Part shown: positions 35,459 to 46,908 of the stretch, piece by piece
Layout: every line of letters begins with the position of its first letter
Position numbering within the stretch: the first letter of the stretch is position 1
Assembly (NCBI RefSeq): GCF_001704415.2
Contig: NC_030827.1
Span: 43,032,271 to 43,096,270 of the forward strand
Direction: 5' to 3'
Origin: Capra hircus
Taxonomy: Eukaryota; Chordata; Mammalia; Artiodactyla; Bovidae
Length of the DNA stretch: 64,000 nucleotides
Position numbers and translations under genes: made by a program
Notes under the pieces: model-generated
Seen by the model: only the letters and a program-made list of their open reading frames with translations
Told to the model about the DNA's origin: nothing
Databases searched by the model: none

Positions 35459-36100
35459 ATTTCCTTATGTTACATAGTTATGAAAGAAATTATCAAATTC
35501 TGGAAAATATGTTATATTGAACTATTTCATTTTTAAAATAATTCTGATTTTTTCCAATTAGAATATTGAGCTTTCACCTGCAAACATTACTTCTGTTATA
35601 TAAGGTTATAAAGGTTTTATTTTGTTTTGCTTTTGTTTTTTTTTTTTCCTCAATGTTAAAATAGAATTACATCAAATTTCATGTTGGTGAGCACATTGAA
35701 ATGCTTAGAAAGTGGCACTTCCAAATAGGGCTTGGGAGTGCTCTGTCTTCCAGTCCCCAATGTCTCACCCCATGGATCTCTTCCATTTGGTGTTCCTGAA
35801 TTTTATTCTTTATAATAGACATGTAAACATGCTACTTACTTTTATTAACCCTGAAACGATCCTTTGGCAAACGCTTTTGAATAATACAACCTACTCCAAG
35901 GAGAAATACTTTGAAAGGATTCTTTGAACTGCTTCCACTATCAGGTGATGGCCAAAATTCAAAACAGCTTTCCAGCTTACAAATCCTAAACAATCATGGG
36001 ATTGTAGCATGGCTGCAGTGCTTCTGGGATAAACAAGTGAATAAGATATTTGGAATGATAAAACATGTTACTACTACTGATCATTTTTTTATTATTACCT
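35459..36100. other. Unassigned sequence with T-run
   Basis: No gene recognised. T-rich run at 35618-35649. Confidence 0.45.
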
Positions 36101-36254
36101 TCCCTGGGTTGGGAAGATCCCCTGGAGAAGGAAATGGCAACCCACTCCAGTATTCTTATCTGGAGAATCCCATGGACAGAGGAGCTTGAGTGGGCTACAG
36201 TCCATGGGGTTGCAAAGAATCGGACACGACTGAGTGACTTCACTTCACTTCCCT
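36101..36254 (+). mobile_element. Bov-tA SINE, 5'-truncated
   Basis: Starts inside the B-box (TCCCTGGGTTGGGAAGATCC), so most of the tRNA head is missing. The rest of the body is well kept and ends GACTGAGTGACTTCACTTCA. Confidence 0.93.
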
Positions 36255-36739
36255 TTCTTACGGTCACTGACAATGACAGGATGTCTTTTATTTTTTGCAT
36301 AAGTAAGTAGTAACAAAAGACTGCAAGCTTTTTCTCTGTCTGATGAAACCTTTCTAAGCATTGACAAAAATTCAGATAAAATTATCTTTTTATTTTCTAT
36401 TTTAAGTTCATGGCTATTATATAAATCCATACCTTCATTGTTATTGGTTTATATGTGCATATTGAGCTTTCTTAGTTGAGATTTCCTGCTCATGTGAATG
36501 TTGAATATGTTTGAGTTTTGCACACCAAATATTTTTAAATGACGATAAAAATTTTCCTCAAGTGTACACAGACGATGATCTACTAGTCACAGCAATTTTT
36601 CACTAGCATACAAATCATAATATTGTCTAAATATTATTCATGAATGAATGTTTAATAAGCTTTTTATCAGAGTATAAGGTGCATATTGAAAACATTTACT
36701 TATAAACAAACCAAATGTGCACACAGCTTGATGAGTTAT
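36255..36739. other. Unassigned AT-rich sequence
   Basis: No gene or repeat recognised. Confidence 0.45.
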
Positions 36740-37500
36740 CACAAACTAAATCTGCCTTAGAAATTACCATCTAATACAAAAAGAGAATATTTCCTGCACC
36801 CCAGGTGTCCCCCTCATGCTCTTTAAATCCCCATCCCCATCTCCAATCCAATGATCAAAGCCCTGACTTAATGCATGCTTTATTATTTCTTTAGAATTTT
36901 ATATTAATGGAATCATATGGTACATATTCTTTGTATATATTTTTTTCATTTTCTTTTCTTATGCTCAACAAGACATTTGGGAGATTGATCCACATTGCTT
37001 TATGTTGTAATACTTTGATCATTTTCTGTTATGGAGTATTCCACTGTGTAAATACACTACAATTAATTTATCCATTTTGCTGTTAGCAAATGTGTGGGTG
37101 TTTCCAGTTTTTGTCTCTTGCGTATGTTTCCATAAACGTTATGGTACATGTCTTTTGTTTCACAGAGTGTGAATTTCTACATATCTATGTGAATTTTTTG
37201 GCCTTAGATTATGCATTTGTTTAATGTTAGAAGGTAATGCCAGTTTTCCAAAATTGTACAAATATTCACTCCTACCAGCACTGTCTGCAGGATCCCAGGG
37301 ACGGAGGAGCCTGGTGGGCTGCCGTCTGTGGGGTCGTACAAAGTCGGACATGACTGAAGCGACGTAGAGCAGCAGCAGCAGCAGCACTGTCTGTGAATTC
37401 CTCTTGCTCTACATCCTTGCTGATGTTTGGTATTTTCAGAATGTAGCCACTGTAGTATGTGTATGGTGTTATGTATATGCCACCTAATAAGATTGTCTAT
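36740..37500 (-). mobile_element. Old L1 piece with SINE insertion
   Basis: Minus-strand L1 3' UTR and ORF2 end: 'aatggaatcatatggtacatattc', 'ggagtattccactgtg', 'cactcctaccagcactgtctg'. Interrupted at 37288-37381 by Bov-A2. Confidence 0.7.
37288..37381 (+). mobile_element. 94-bp Bov-A2 3' fragment with 12-bp TSD
   Basis: Only the end of the right monomer is present ('ggatcccagggacggaggag' to AGCAGCAGCAGCAG). A perfect TSD CAGCAGTGTCTG-type repeat (CAGCACTGTCTG) lies at 37276-37287 and 37382-37393. A true 5'-truncated insertion into the L1. Confidence 0.93.
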
Positions 37501-38303
37501 GGTTTAATTTTACATATAAATAGCTTCTCAGAGAGTAAAAACAGCATATTACTTGAACATCACATTCTCGTTGCTGAAATAGGCTAAGACAGTGTCTCTG
37601 TGATATCTTGTGTGCTTCAAAGAGTTCACTTGCCATGCTGAATATTTCAGGATTTTATTTTAAATTTGTTTAGTTTGATATGTATTTGTAGAAAAATATT
37701 TTTTTTCTATCATTTGTTCAAGGATTTTAACCAGTGCAGGTCCTAACCTCTGTAGATTAATCTAGTATGATATAAACATCCATGACCAAATAAGAAATTG
37801 TGAACACACTGTGACTGAGGTACTAATCTCAGAGACTCAAGTGCTTTAATGGAAAGGTCAGAGAGAGACATCCTGCATGGTGTTGCTTCTACTGAGCTGT
37901 TTTCTGCTTGTGGATATTATCTATAAAAATCCTACAAGCATAATGAAAATGTGAAAAATAGGAGTATATGAAATCAAAAGTAAAGCTAAAGATTTTAAAT
38001 TTACATAAAAATAACTGATGATTATGAGAGAAAATTGACTGAAGTACTAAGACTACCTGGAATGATTAAACACATTATTCAGGGGAAATGTTCATCGTTA
38101 TAAACGTTACAGAGATTTATTTGATGGTGTATGCAAAAAAATAAAGCTTTAAAGGCCAAAATAATTTTTAAATACAGGAATTTCAGTGTTCAACTACAAT
38201 CAAATTGAATTTGAATATGTGTGAAAAATAATATAAGTGCCTCAACAAATTCTCAGGGCCCTGTGGAAAGCAAGGTGGTTGCAAAGTTATACTTCTCTTA
38301 TTT
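37501..38303. other. Unassigned sequence
   Basis: No gene or repeat recognised. Confidence 0.45.
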
Positions 38304-38392
38304 GAAGGAAAGAAAGAAAGAGGGAGGGAAGAAGAGAGAGAGATGGGGGAGGGGGTGGGAAGAAAGAAAGAGAGAAGGAGAGGCTGAAATTG
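38304..38392. repeat. GA-rich polypurine tract
   Basis: About 90 bp of GAAA/GAGA/GGGA steps directly upstream of the plus-strand L1 tail, which may belong to that L1's 3' UTR. Confidence 0.8.
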
Positions 38393-38395
38393 AGT

Positions 38396-38702
38396 AAGTA
38401 GTGAGGTGGATGAACCTAGAGTCTGTCATACAGACTGAAGTAAGTCAGAGAGAGAAAAAAATATATATCATGTATTAACAGATATATACGGAATCTACAA
38501 ACTTGTACTTGTGAATCTATTTGCAGGACAGGAATAGAGGAACAGACACAGAAAATGGACTTGTGGAGACGTTGGGGGAAGAAGAGGGTAGGACAAATTG
38601 AGACTGTCACATTGATGTGTATACACTCCCATGTATGAAAGAGATATCTAGTGGGAAGCTGCTGTATGACACAGGAAGTTCACTCAGCTCAGTGCTCTGT
38701 GA
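38396..38702 (+). mobile_element. L1 3' UTR piece
   Basis: Plus-strand L1 tail: 'gaggtggatgaacctagagtctgtc', 'agactgaagtaagtcagagagag', 'gaagctgctgtatgacacaggaagttcactcagctcagtgctc'. The L1 text stops where BovB begins. Confidence 0.88.
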
Positions 38703-38992
38703 TGACCTAGATAGCTTATTGAAAAGCAGAGACATTACTTTGCCAACAAAGGTTCGTCTAGTCAAGGCTATGGTTTTTCCAGTGGTAGTGTATAGATGGG
38801 AGAGTTGGACTGTGAAGAAAGCTGAGGGCAAGAGGAGAAGGAGATGACAGAGGATGAGATGGCTGGATGGCATCATTGACTCAATGGACACGAATTTGAG
38901 CAAACTCCAGGAAATAGTGAAAGACAGGGAAGCCTAGTGTGCTGTAGTCCACGGGGGTCTCAAAGAGTCAGACATAACTTACCGATTGAACA
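38703..38992 (+). mobile_element. BovB 3' piece with internal deletion
   Basis: Runs 'gacctagatagcttattgaaaagcagag' to 'cttaccgattgaac'. At about 38825 the text jumps from 'gaagaaagctgag' to 'ggcaagaggagaagg', losing about 200 bp present in other copies. It lies at the L1 3' end. Confidence 0.9.
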
Positions 38993-39740
38993 AGGTAGCA
39001 TTTAATACAAATGCTAAAACAAGTGGGAGGGGCACTGACAGAAATCCTTGCAGCTTTCAATCTGGATAAGTCAATCATTCAGAAATATTTATTTCATCTA
39101 TCTTGAACTGATTTAAGACCCTTCATATTCTGACCTTGAGCAGGGTCAGAATTGAACAATTTCAATTTCTTTTTTTTTTTTTTTTAACTAATTCAACATT
39201 TTCAAATTTTAAGCCAGGCTGGCCAATTTCCTTTACAGGTAAACTGCTTTAATGCATGCTGGCTTCTACACCTTTAATATTATTTCCCTTCCCTCTCATC
39301 CCTTCCATCTTCCATTAATCGAACCTAATAAAGAAGTCCAAACACATGACGTGCTATATCAATTACTGTCTGAGTAACAACTTTGGCCTTTACCCCATGA
39401 ATTACATACTTTGGTAACTTTGTCAATTAAGCTTAATCTGACCGATTGATTATACTTCCTTGGGAATATGACTTATATAGCATTTATTCTTAGAAACCAG
39501 CAAGAAAACTTGATATTTCAAATGACAGGGATGTTTAAGGACAGTAATGTATCTCCTTTCACTATTTCACTGAAAAGGAATCCTTGTAAATGTAGCAAAA
39601 CACAAAACAAAACAAAAACAAAACAACCCTGATAAGTTGTTTCTTTTTAAGCAATAAATGTTTATGTCATTCCAGACTTGTCAATTCCTGTCCTGAATAT
39701 TTCTTGGTTTCTTATCTTGACACTTTAATAATGTTAAGAT
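38993..39740. other. Unassigned sequence with T-run
   Basis: No gene recognised. 16-base T run at 39170-39185. Confidence 0.45.
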
Positions 39741-39932
39741 GGGCTTCTCTGGTGACTCAGATGGTAAAGAATCTGCCTGCAATGCAGAAGACCCAGATTC
39801 AACCCCTGAGTCTGGAAGATTCCCTACTCCGGTATTCTTGTCTGGAGAAGTCCATGGACAGAGGAGCCTGGCAGACTACAGTCCTTTGGGTTGCAAAGAG
39901 TCGGGCATGACTGAGCGACTAATACTTTCAGT
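39741..39932 (+). mobile_element. Bov-tA SINE with internal deletion
   Basis: Head GGGCTTCTCTGGTGACTCAG. About 25 bp covering 'ggagaagggaatggcaacc' are missing near 39822. Confidence 0.93.
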
Positions 39933-40119
39933 GTTTCTTTAAGAAGGGATGATATCACTATGGCCCTCTAGGATGTTCAGAGAAAGCTGGTAGCTCAGAG
40001 TGTGAGAGAAAACTTACTTCCGTGTGAACAGTCTATGGACTTTTGATCCAACTTCCCCCAGTAAATGTGACATCAGAAAAACACTATTTTTATTTAGATA
40101 GCTGCTTTGTACTGCATAT

Positions 40120-40300
40120 ACACTTCAGAATTTATTCAACAAATGTTTGTTGAGTGCTCATTGGGTGATGTTTTAGGTAGTGGATAGTTAATCATGAGAA
40201 AAACAATGTTTACTCTGTCATGGCCACCAGAGTGACTTGATCCAAGTAGTGAGTGGAAAGTGAAAATAAATGTTGAAATGGCAGACAAGTTTCTATTCAG
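40120..40300 (-). repeat. L2 LINE 3' end remnant
   Basis: 'tattcaacaaatgtttgttgagtgctcattgggtgatgttttaggtag' is the reverse complement of the usual L2 3' end, followed by 'aaaacaatgtttactctgtcatgg'. Very old. Confidence 0.6.
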
Positions 40301-40438
40301 TGATGAAAGTCATAGGGAGGTTCTGTGTAGAGATTTTAAACTTGATGCAATTCTAAAAATTTTTATATTGACTGCTGTATGACTCTCAGAGTTGAGTTCT
40401 GTTATTAATTTATACTTAAAAATTATATGCCACTATAG

Positions 40439-41191
40439 GCAGAAAGTGAAGAGGAGATAAAGAACCTCTTGATGAAAGTGAAAGAGAACAGTGAAAAGGT
40501 TGGCTTAAAGCTCAACATTCAAAAAACTAAGACCATGGCATCTGGACCCATCACTTCATTGGAAGTAGATGGGGAAACATTGGAAACAGTGGCTGACTTT
40601 ATCTTTGGGGGCTCCAAAATCACTGCAGATGGTGATTGCAGCCATGAAATTAAAAGACGCTTACTCCTTGGAAGGAAAATTATGACCAACCTAGATAGCA
40701 TATTCAAAAGCAGAGACATTACTTTGCCGACTAAGGTCCATCTAGTCAAGGCTATGGTTTTTCCAGTAGTCATGTATGGATTTGAGAGTCGGACTGTGAA
40801 GAAAGCTGAGTGCCGAAGAATAGATGCTTTTGAACTGTGGTGTTGGAGAAGACTCTTGAGATTCCCATGGACTGCAAGGAGATCCAACCAGTCCATCCTA
40901 AAGGAGATCAGTCCTGGGTGTTCATTGGAAGGACTGATGCTAAAGCTGAAACTCTAATACTTTGGCCACCTCATGCAAAGAGTTGACTCATTGGAAAAGA
41001 CCCTGATGCTGGGAGGTGTTCGGGGCAGGAGAAGGGGACGACAGAGGATGAGATGGCTGGATGGCATCACCAACTTGATGGACATGAGTTTGAGTGAACT
41101 CCAGGAGTTGGTGATGAACAGGGAGACCTGGTGTGCTCCGATTCATGGGGTGACAGGAGTCGGACATGACTGAGGGACTGAACTGAACTGA
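40439..41191 (+). mobile_element. BovB 3' piece, ~750 bp
   Basis: Starts just downstream of the RT active site ('gcagaaagtgaagaggag') and ends GAACTGAACTGA. Well preserved. No clear TSD. Confidence 0.95.
40469..41173 (+). pseudogene. BovB ORF2 C-terminal region with one stop
   Basis: One reading frame stays open from 40469 to 41173 except for a TAA at 40955-40957, where other copies have CAA (Gln). It includes GPITSLEVDGE, GRKIMTNLDSIFKSRD and RRSNQSILKEISPG. This is the region C-terminal to the RT, with unknown biochemical role and no catalytic motif. Fewest lesions of the longer BovB coding pieces here. Confidence 0.88.
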
Positions 41192-41297
41192 TATCAAATT
41201 ACATATTATAAAAGTATATATGTTAATCATATGAAAATATACACACACATTAGAATTTTAATGGTGGTTGCATCTAGTGATGGATTGAGAGTGTTAG

Positions 41298-41552
41298 CCA
41301 CTCCAGTACTCTTGCATGGAAAATCCCATGGGTGGATTAGCCTGTTGGACTACAGTCCATGGGGTCGCTAAGGGTCGCATATGACTGAGCGACTTCACTT
41401 TCACTTTTCACTTTCATGCATTGGAGAAGGAAACGGCAACCCACTCCAGTGTTCTTGCCTGGAGAATCCCAGGGACGGGGGTGCCTGGTGGGCTTCCGTG
41501 TATGGGGTTGCACAGAGTCAGACATGACTGAGGTGACTTAGCAGCAGCAGCC
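41298..41552 (+). mobile_element. Bov-A2 SINE
   Basis: Two monomers joined by ACTTTTCACTTTCATGCATT, ending AGCAGCAGCAG. First ~20 bp missing ('ccactccagtactcttgc' start). Confidence 0.95.
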
Positions 41553-41799
41553 AGTCTCCATGGATACTCCATATGGATTGGGGTGTCAGCCACAAGTCCA
41601 CTACATGATAGTGCTTTAATTTGTCACTGCCTTTAGGTTGTCTGAATTGTATACCTCTCAAGTTGATTTTTCTAAAATAAAATTTTGTTGAATTTACTCA
41701 CTGTTTAAAATCCATCAATAGTTTTCTATTGGGGCATTTTGGAAAACTTAAAAGCTATCACCACTCTAGTTCTTTATTGTCCCCTTTATTGTTTTTCAT

Positions 41800-42335
41800 T
41801 TGCTAAGTTGTATCTGACTCTTTGCGACCCCATGAACTGCAGCATACCAGGCTTTCCTGTCCTTCACTATCTCTTGGAGTTTGTTCAGACTCATGTCCAT
41901 TGAGTCGATGATGCCATTCAACCGTCTCATCCTCTGTCACCCTGCTTTCCTCCTGGTTTCATTCTTTCCCAGCATCAGGGTCTCTTCCAATGAGTTGACT
42001 CTTCATATCAGGTGGTCAAAGTATTGGAGCTTCAGGCTCAGCATTAGTCCTTCCAATGAATATTCAGGGTTGATTTCCTTTATGATTGAATGGTTTGATC
42101 TCCTTGCTGCCCACGGGACTCTGAAGAGTTTTCTCCAGCACCACAGTCCAAAAGCCTCAATTCTTTGGCATCCAGTCTTCTTTATGCTCCATCTCTGACA
42201 TCCGTATATGACTACCGGGAAAAACAGCCTTTACTATCTGGACTTTTGTCAGCAAAGTCATGTTTCTGCTTTTGAAAATGCTGTCTAAGATTGTCACAGC
42301 TTTTCTTCCAAGGAACAGGCATCTTTTAATTTGTC
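41800..42335 (-). mobile_element. BovB 3' piece
   Basis: Minus-strand BovB from 'gatgcctgttccttgg' (42310) to its 3' end near 41800. Diverged; no open frame. Confidence 0.9.
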
Positions 42336-42399
42336 CCCTTGACTATATACAAATCAACACAATCTCCTGCTATCACTAATATCTAACTTCTTTCTACTG

Positions 42400-42720
42400 A
42401 AGGTATGCATCTCTTTGGTGAAATTTCTTTTCTATACCGCAGATAAAACAAGATACCAACTCTTTCTAAGACAATCTCCCAATTCTTTCAAAAGTGCCCT
42501 TTAAGGTGAGCTTACAGCATCCCTGCTGACTTCTATAATACAGAAGTAAGGTATCTTCTATATTGTGTCATGATATTCTCTTTAGCTATCTTCCCACTAG
42601 GTTGTAACTTTTACATTGTTAGAGACTATATCTTTCTATCTTTGGTAATTTGTAAACTTCCTGGCACAATGTCAACTACTGAATGTCTTGTTTTCATTTA
42701 ATCAATAAAATAATTTTGTG
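42400..42720 (+). repeat. L2 LINE 3' end remnant
   Basis: L2 order: short cysteine-like region, 'ttcccactaggttgtaactt', 'gagactatatctttctatctttgg', 'cctggcacaatgtcaactactgaatg', then AATAAAAT. Very old. Confidence 0.6.
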
Positions 42721-43439
42721 GGGTTATATTCATGAGGTATTTTTCAGTAGAGGCACAAAATGAAGTAATTCTAGACCAGGAAAAAAACTAATTAAAAGTG
42801 ATTTGGAGAAAGAGAATTTTTGAAGTAATGGTAAAGATATATTTGATATGGTAAAGAACTATGCACATACATATGTTTCTGAATGGATCCAGGTTTTCCC
42901 TGTCCTGTTACAATCAATCTGTATAGGATGCCAGCTTCTTTTTCCTTCTAAAGTAGAAAATTCTCTCCACTGATGGAAATTTTTAAGGACTCCATTTAAT
43001 CTACTGCCTAACTTGCAGATTTCTTATAGTTGCATACAGTCTTCCACATTAGGTTCCTTATCTGTGATAACAGAGAAAAAGAAATTACTCTGTAGAACTT
43101 ACCATCTGAATTTCTGCTTCCAAAGTGAGAAACAAAATAATTCATTTGGGCATATACTCTGTTAAGAAAAATACAAAAGTTGGCTTTTTTTGCTATGTGA
43201 TAAGAAATCTTCAGGGTCTTGTTCAGAAGACAGAAATGAGATAAAATGAAGAAAATTGCTTTGGATGACAATAAGAACGTATATTCACTTAATCAGGGAA
43301 GTAGGAAGAATGAGAAGATCTTGGAAACAGTAGGATAAGAGAATCCTAGCAAAATACCAAGAAGCTAGTTATTTTTCATGTAACAGGGTATAGGAGAGAC
43401 CAATGTATCCCTTCTATGGGAAATATTATAGAATCTCCT
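42721..43439. other. Unassigned sequence
   Basis: No gene recognised. The minus-strand frame at 43008-43271 has no similarity I know and is probably chance. Confidence 0.45.
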
Positions 43440-43800
43440 AAATTTTAGTTAGACACCTGGCTGCCAGAGTAATAGCTACATTTCCCAGCCTTTCTTGGAA
43501 CTAGATGCCATCAAGACACTAGTGGAAGAACTATGAGTTTTGACAAGAAGTATTCAGTTTATGGTTTGTCTGTATAAAGAAGACATGTACTTGGCCTGGG
43601 CTTTCTCCTTTCCCCTCCCATGGGTTGGAAAATGATGGCCACTAAAAGCCATCTTTTGAACATAATAGAACTACAGCACTAGTCCTATTCTACTCATCTC
43701 TGTACTAGTGTTTGGAATTGAAATGAACTTCTGTTTTACTTGAGCCACTGAATTCTTGGTTCATTTTGTTTCAGTAAGCTTTGACTATTACTAGCAGGGA
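43440..43800 (+). mobile_element. Possible MaLR (MLT1-like) LTR
   Basis: 'ctacatttcccagcctttcttggaactag', 'ggttggaaaatgatggcc' and 'gaacttctgttttacttgagccactgaattcttggttcat' resemble the body and end of an old mammalian MaLR LTR. No TSD. Family named from memory. Confidence 0.45.
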
Positions 43801-44150
43801 TTACTGGGATCTAATTCTTATGCCTCTACAATTTATTCAGCCTGTTACTCCAACTTTTCAATAAAAGCCTCCTGCATTTTCATTCTTTTGTAAGTGATTG
43901 GCATGTGTCCTCCAAAAGGAAAATTTAAAAAAGAATAGAACTAGTAGAAATTAAGAAGTAAGTAGAAGCAGAAAATTAGAGTCAGAAGTGAGCATGAGAG
44001 ACATAAATTTTCTTTGAATCCCTAGAGAAATGTAGAGGAAAAGATGAGTTTCCTTTCAAATTTGCACTAATACTTTTTTTTATTTAAAGCCTAATGAAAA
44101 GCTATTCTAGCACACTGAAGGACTTGAGCTTCTCACATAAGTGACTTGGG
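43801..44150. other. Unassigned sequence
   Basis: No gene or repeat recognised. Confidence 0.45.
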
Positions 44151-44156
44151 TTGCTT

Positions 44157-44161
<5 letters not shown>

Positions 44162-44202
<41 letters not shown>
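44162..44202. repeat. (TG)n microsatellite = SINE tail
   Basis: About 21 TG units. It lies inside the TSD-bounded insertion of the adjacent Bov-tA, so it is the SINE's (CA)n tail and arrived with it or expanded from it. Confidence 0.93.
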
Positions 44203-44204
<2 letters not shown>

Positions 44205-44388
44205 AGTCACTCAATGTTGACTCTTTGCGACCCAATGGACTGTAGCTTGCCAGGCTCCTCTGTCCATGGAATTCTCCAGGCAAGAATACTGGAGTGGGTT
44301 GCCATTCCCTTCTCCAGGGAATTGAACCCAGGTCTCCTGCATTGCAGGCAGAATCTTTTACCATCTGAGCCATAGGAAAGTCCCCACA
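44203..44388 (-). mobile_element. Bov-tA SINE with 11-bp TSD
   Basis: Minus-strand copy including the TG run to its left. TSD TTGCTTTTTCT at 44151-44161 and 44389-44399. The sense head (GGACTTTCCTATGGCTCAGA) lies near 44365-44384. Confidence 0.95.
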
Positions 44389-44399
44389 TTGCTTTTTCT

Positions 44400-44803
44400 A
44401 ACTCATCTCTTACTCTCTCATTAACAGACCTTTTTCCTATTGAAAGTACGTACAGTTCCCTGGCTTCAGAACAGGTCATGTTCTTGAGATGATTTTCTTT
44501 AAGCTTTTTCCTTTAATCATCAATTGTTGTTCTCTGCCTTTTGTTATAGTTTATCTTTTTTATAAATAGTAATTTGTTACTAAGAAAATTTGATGAGTCT
44601 AGCCTATAGATACCAAAATCATATTTTAAGGAATTTAACAGTATCCTTTATCTCTTCTTTAATGGTATCTGTTATTTAGTCTTTGACTTCATTCATTCAA
44701 AACTGAGATGATGTTGCAAGCTCATAGATATCCAGAGATTACAACAGCTTTATAAAATTTCCCATGCATAAATTTAGTAATCTCATATTTATTAAGTGTT
44801 ATT
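44400..44803. other. Unassigned sequence
   Basis: No gene or repeat recognised. Confidence 0.45.
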
Positions 44804-44974
44804 GCAACCCCATGGACTGTAGTCTACCAGGCTCCTCTGTCCATGGGATTTTCCAGGCAAGAATACTGGAGTGGGTCGCCATTTCCTTCTCCAGAGGATC
44901 TTCCCCACCCAGGGATCGAACCCAGGTCTCCCATGTCGTAGGCAGATGCTTTACTCTCTGAGCCACCAGGGAAG
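44804..44974 (-). mobile_element. Bov-tA SINE, 3'-clipped
   Basis: Sense head ACTTCCCTGGTGGCTCAGAG near 44955-44974. It lacks the last ~30 bp. It abuts the plus-strand BovB head to head, and an open frame crosses the junction. Confidence 0.92.
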
Positions 44975-44975
44975 T

Positions 44976-46908
44976 ACTATTAGAAAAAAGAAATGCAAAA
45001 AAGCAAAATGGCTGTCTGAGGAGGCCTTACAAATAGCTTTGAAAAGAAGAAAAGTGAAGAGCAAAGGAGAAAAGGAAAGATATACCCATTTGAATGCAGA
45101 GTTCCAAAGAATAGCAAGGAGAGATAGGAAAGCCTTCCTCAGCGATCAATGCAAAGAAATAGAGGAAAACAATAGAATGGGAAAGACTAGAGATCTGTTC
45201 AAGAAAACTAGAGATACCAAGGGAATATTTCATGCAAAGATGGGCTCAATAAAAGACAGAAATGGTAGGGACCTAACAGAAGCAGAAGATATTAAGAAGA
45301 GGTGGCAAGAATACACAGAACTGTATAAAAAAGATTTTCACGACCCAGATAATCATGATGGAGTGATCACTCACACTCACCTAGAGCCAGACATCCTGGA
45401 ATGTGAATTCGAGTGGGCCTTAGGAAGCATCATTATGAACAAAGCTAGTGGAGGTGATGGAATTCCAGTTGAGTTATTTCAAATCCTGAAAGATGATGCT
45501 GTGAAAGTGTTGTGCTCAATATGCTAGCAAATTTGGAAAACTCAGCAGTGGCCACAGGACTGGAAAAGGTCAGTTTTCATTCCAATCCCAAAGAAAGGCA
45601 ATGCCAAAGAATGCTCAAACTACTGCACAACTGCACTCATCTCACATGCTCGTAAAGTAACGCTTAAAATTCTCCAAGCCAGGCTTCAGCAATATGTGAA
45701 CCATGAACTTCGGTGTTCAAGCTGGTTTTAGAAAAGGCAGAGGAACCAGAGGTCAAATTGTCAACATCTGCTGGATCATGGAAAAAGCAAGAGAGTTCCA
45801 GAAAAACATCTATTTCTGCTTTATTGACTATGCCAAAGCCTTGACTGTGTGGATCACAATAAACTGTGGAAAATTCAGAAAGAGACTGGAATCCCAGACC
45901 ACCTGACCTGCCTCTTGAGAAACCTGTATGCAGGTCCAGGAGGTAACAGTTAAAACCAGACATGGAACAACAGGCTGGTTCCAAATAGGAAAAGGAGTAC
46001 ATCAAGGCTGTATATTGTCACCCTGCTTATTTAACTTATATGCAGAGTACACCATGAGAAATGCTGGGCTGGAGGAAGCACAAGCTGGAATCAAGATTGC
46101 TGGGAGAAATATCAACAACCTCAGATATGCAGATGACACCATCCTTATGGCAGAAAGTGAAGAAGAACTGAAGAGCCTCTTGATGAAAGTGAAAGAGGAG
46201 AGTGAAAAAGTTGGCTTAAAGCTCAACATTCAGAAAACAAAGACCATGGCATCTGGTCCCATCACTTCATGGCAAATAAATGGGGAAATAGTGGAAACAG
46301 TGTCAGACTTTATTTTTTTGGGCTCCAAAATCACTGCAGATGGTGACTGCAGCCATAAAATGAAAAGACGCTTACTCCTTGGAAGGAAAGTTATGAACAA
46401 CCTAGATAGAATATTAAAAAGCAAAGACATTACTTTGTCAACAGAGGTCTATCTGTCTAGCCAAGGCTGTGTTTTTTCCAGTAGTCATGTATGGATGTGA
46501 GAGTTGGACTATAAAGAAAACTGAATGCAGAAGAATTGATGCTTCTGAACTGTGGTGCTGGAGAAGACTCTTGAGAGTCCCTTGAACTACAAGGAGATCC
46601 AACCAGTCCATCCTAAAGGATATCAGTCCTGGGTATTCAGTGGAAGGGCTGATGTTGAAGCTGAAACTCCAATACTTTGGCCACCTGATGCGAAGAACTG
46701 ACTCACTGAAAAAGTCCCTGATGCTGGGAAAGATTGAGGGCAGGAGAAGGGGATGACAGAGGATGAGATGGTTTGATGGTATCACCGACTCAATGGACAT
46801 GGGTTTAGGTGGACTCCAGGAATTGTGATGGACAAGGAGGCCTGGTGTGCTGTGGTTCATGGGGTTGCAAAGAGTCAGACACAACTGATCGACTGAACTG
46901 AACTGAAC
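44976..46908 (+). mobile_element. BovB LINE, ~1.9 kb, 5'-truncated
   Basis: Starts in the linker between endonuclease and RT ('agaaaaaagaaatgcaaaaaag') and runs to GAACTGAACTGAAC. It covers almost the same part as the minus-strand copy at 12436-14322. The endonuclease is missing. Confidence 0.95.
44983..46880 (+). pseudogene. BovB ORF2 reverse transcriptase, broken
   Basis: RT blocks in order: KKRWQEYTELYKKD, NKASGGDGIPVELFQIL, GFRKGRGTRGQIVNI, GWFQIGKGVHQGCILSP and catalytic YADD at 46126-46137, then GPITSWQINGE and GRKVMNNLDRIL. Lesions include a TAG at about 45525 (the CAG of QIWKTQ in other copies), a frameshift around 45700-45720, a further break near 45905, and loss of frame after 46440. 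The active-site aspartates remain but no full-length product is possible. Confidence 0.88.
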
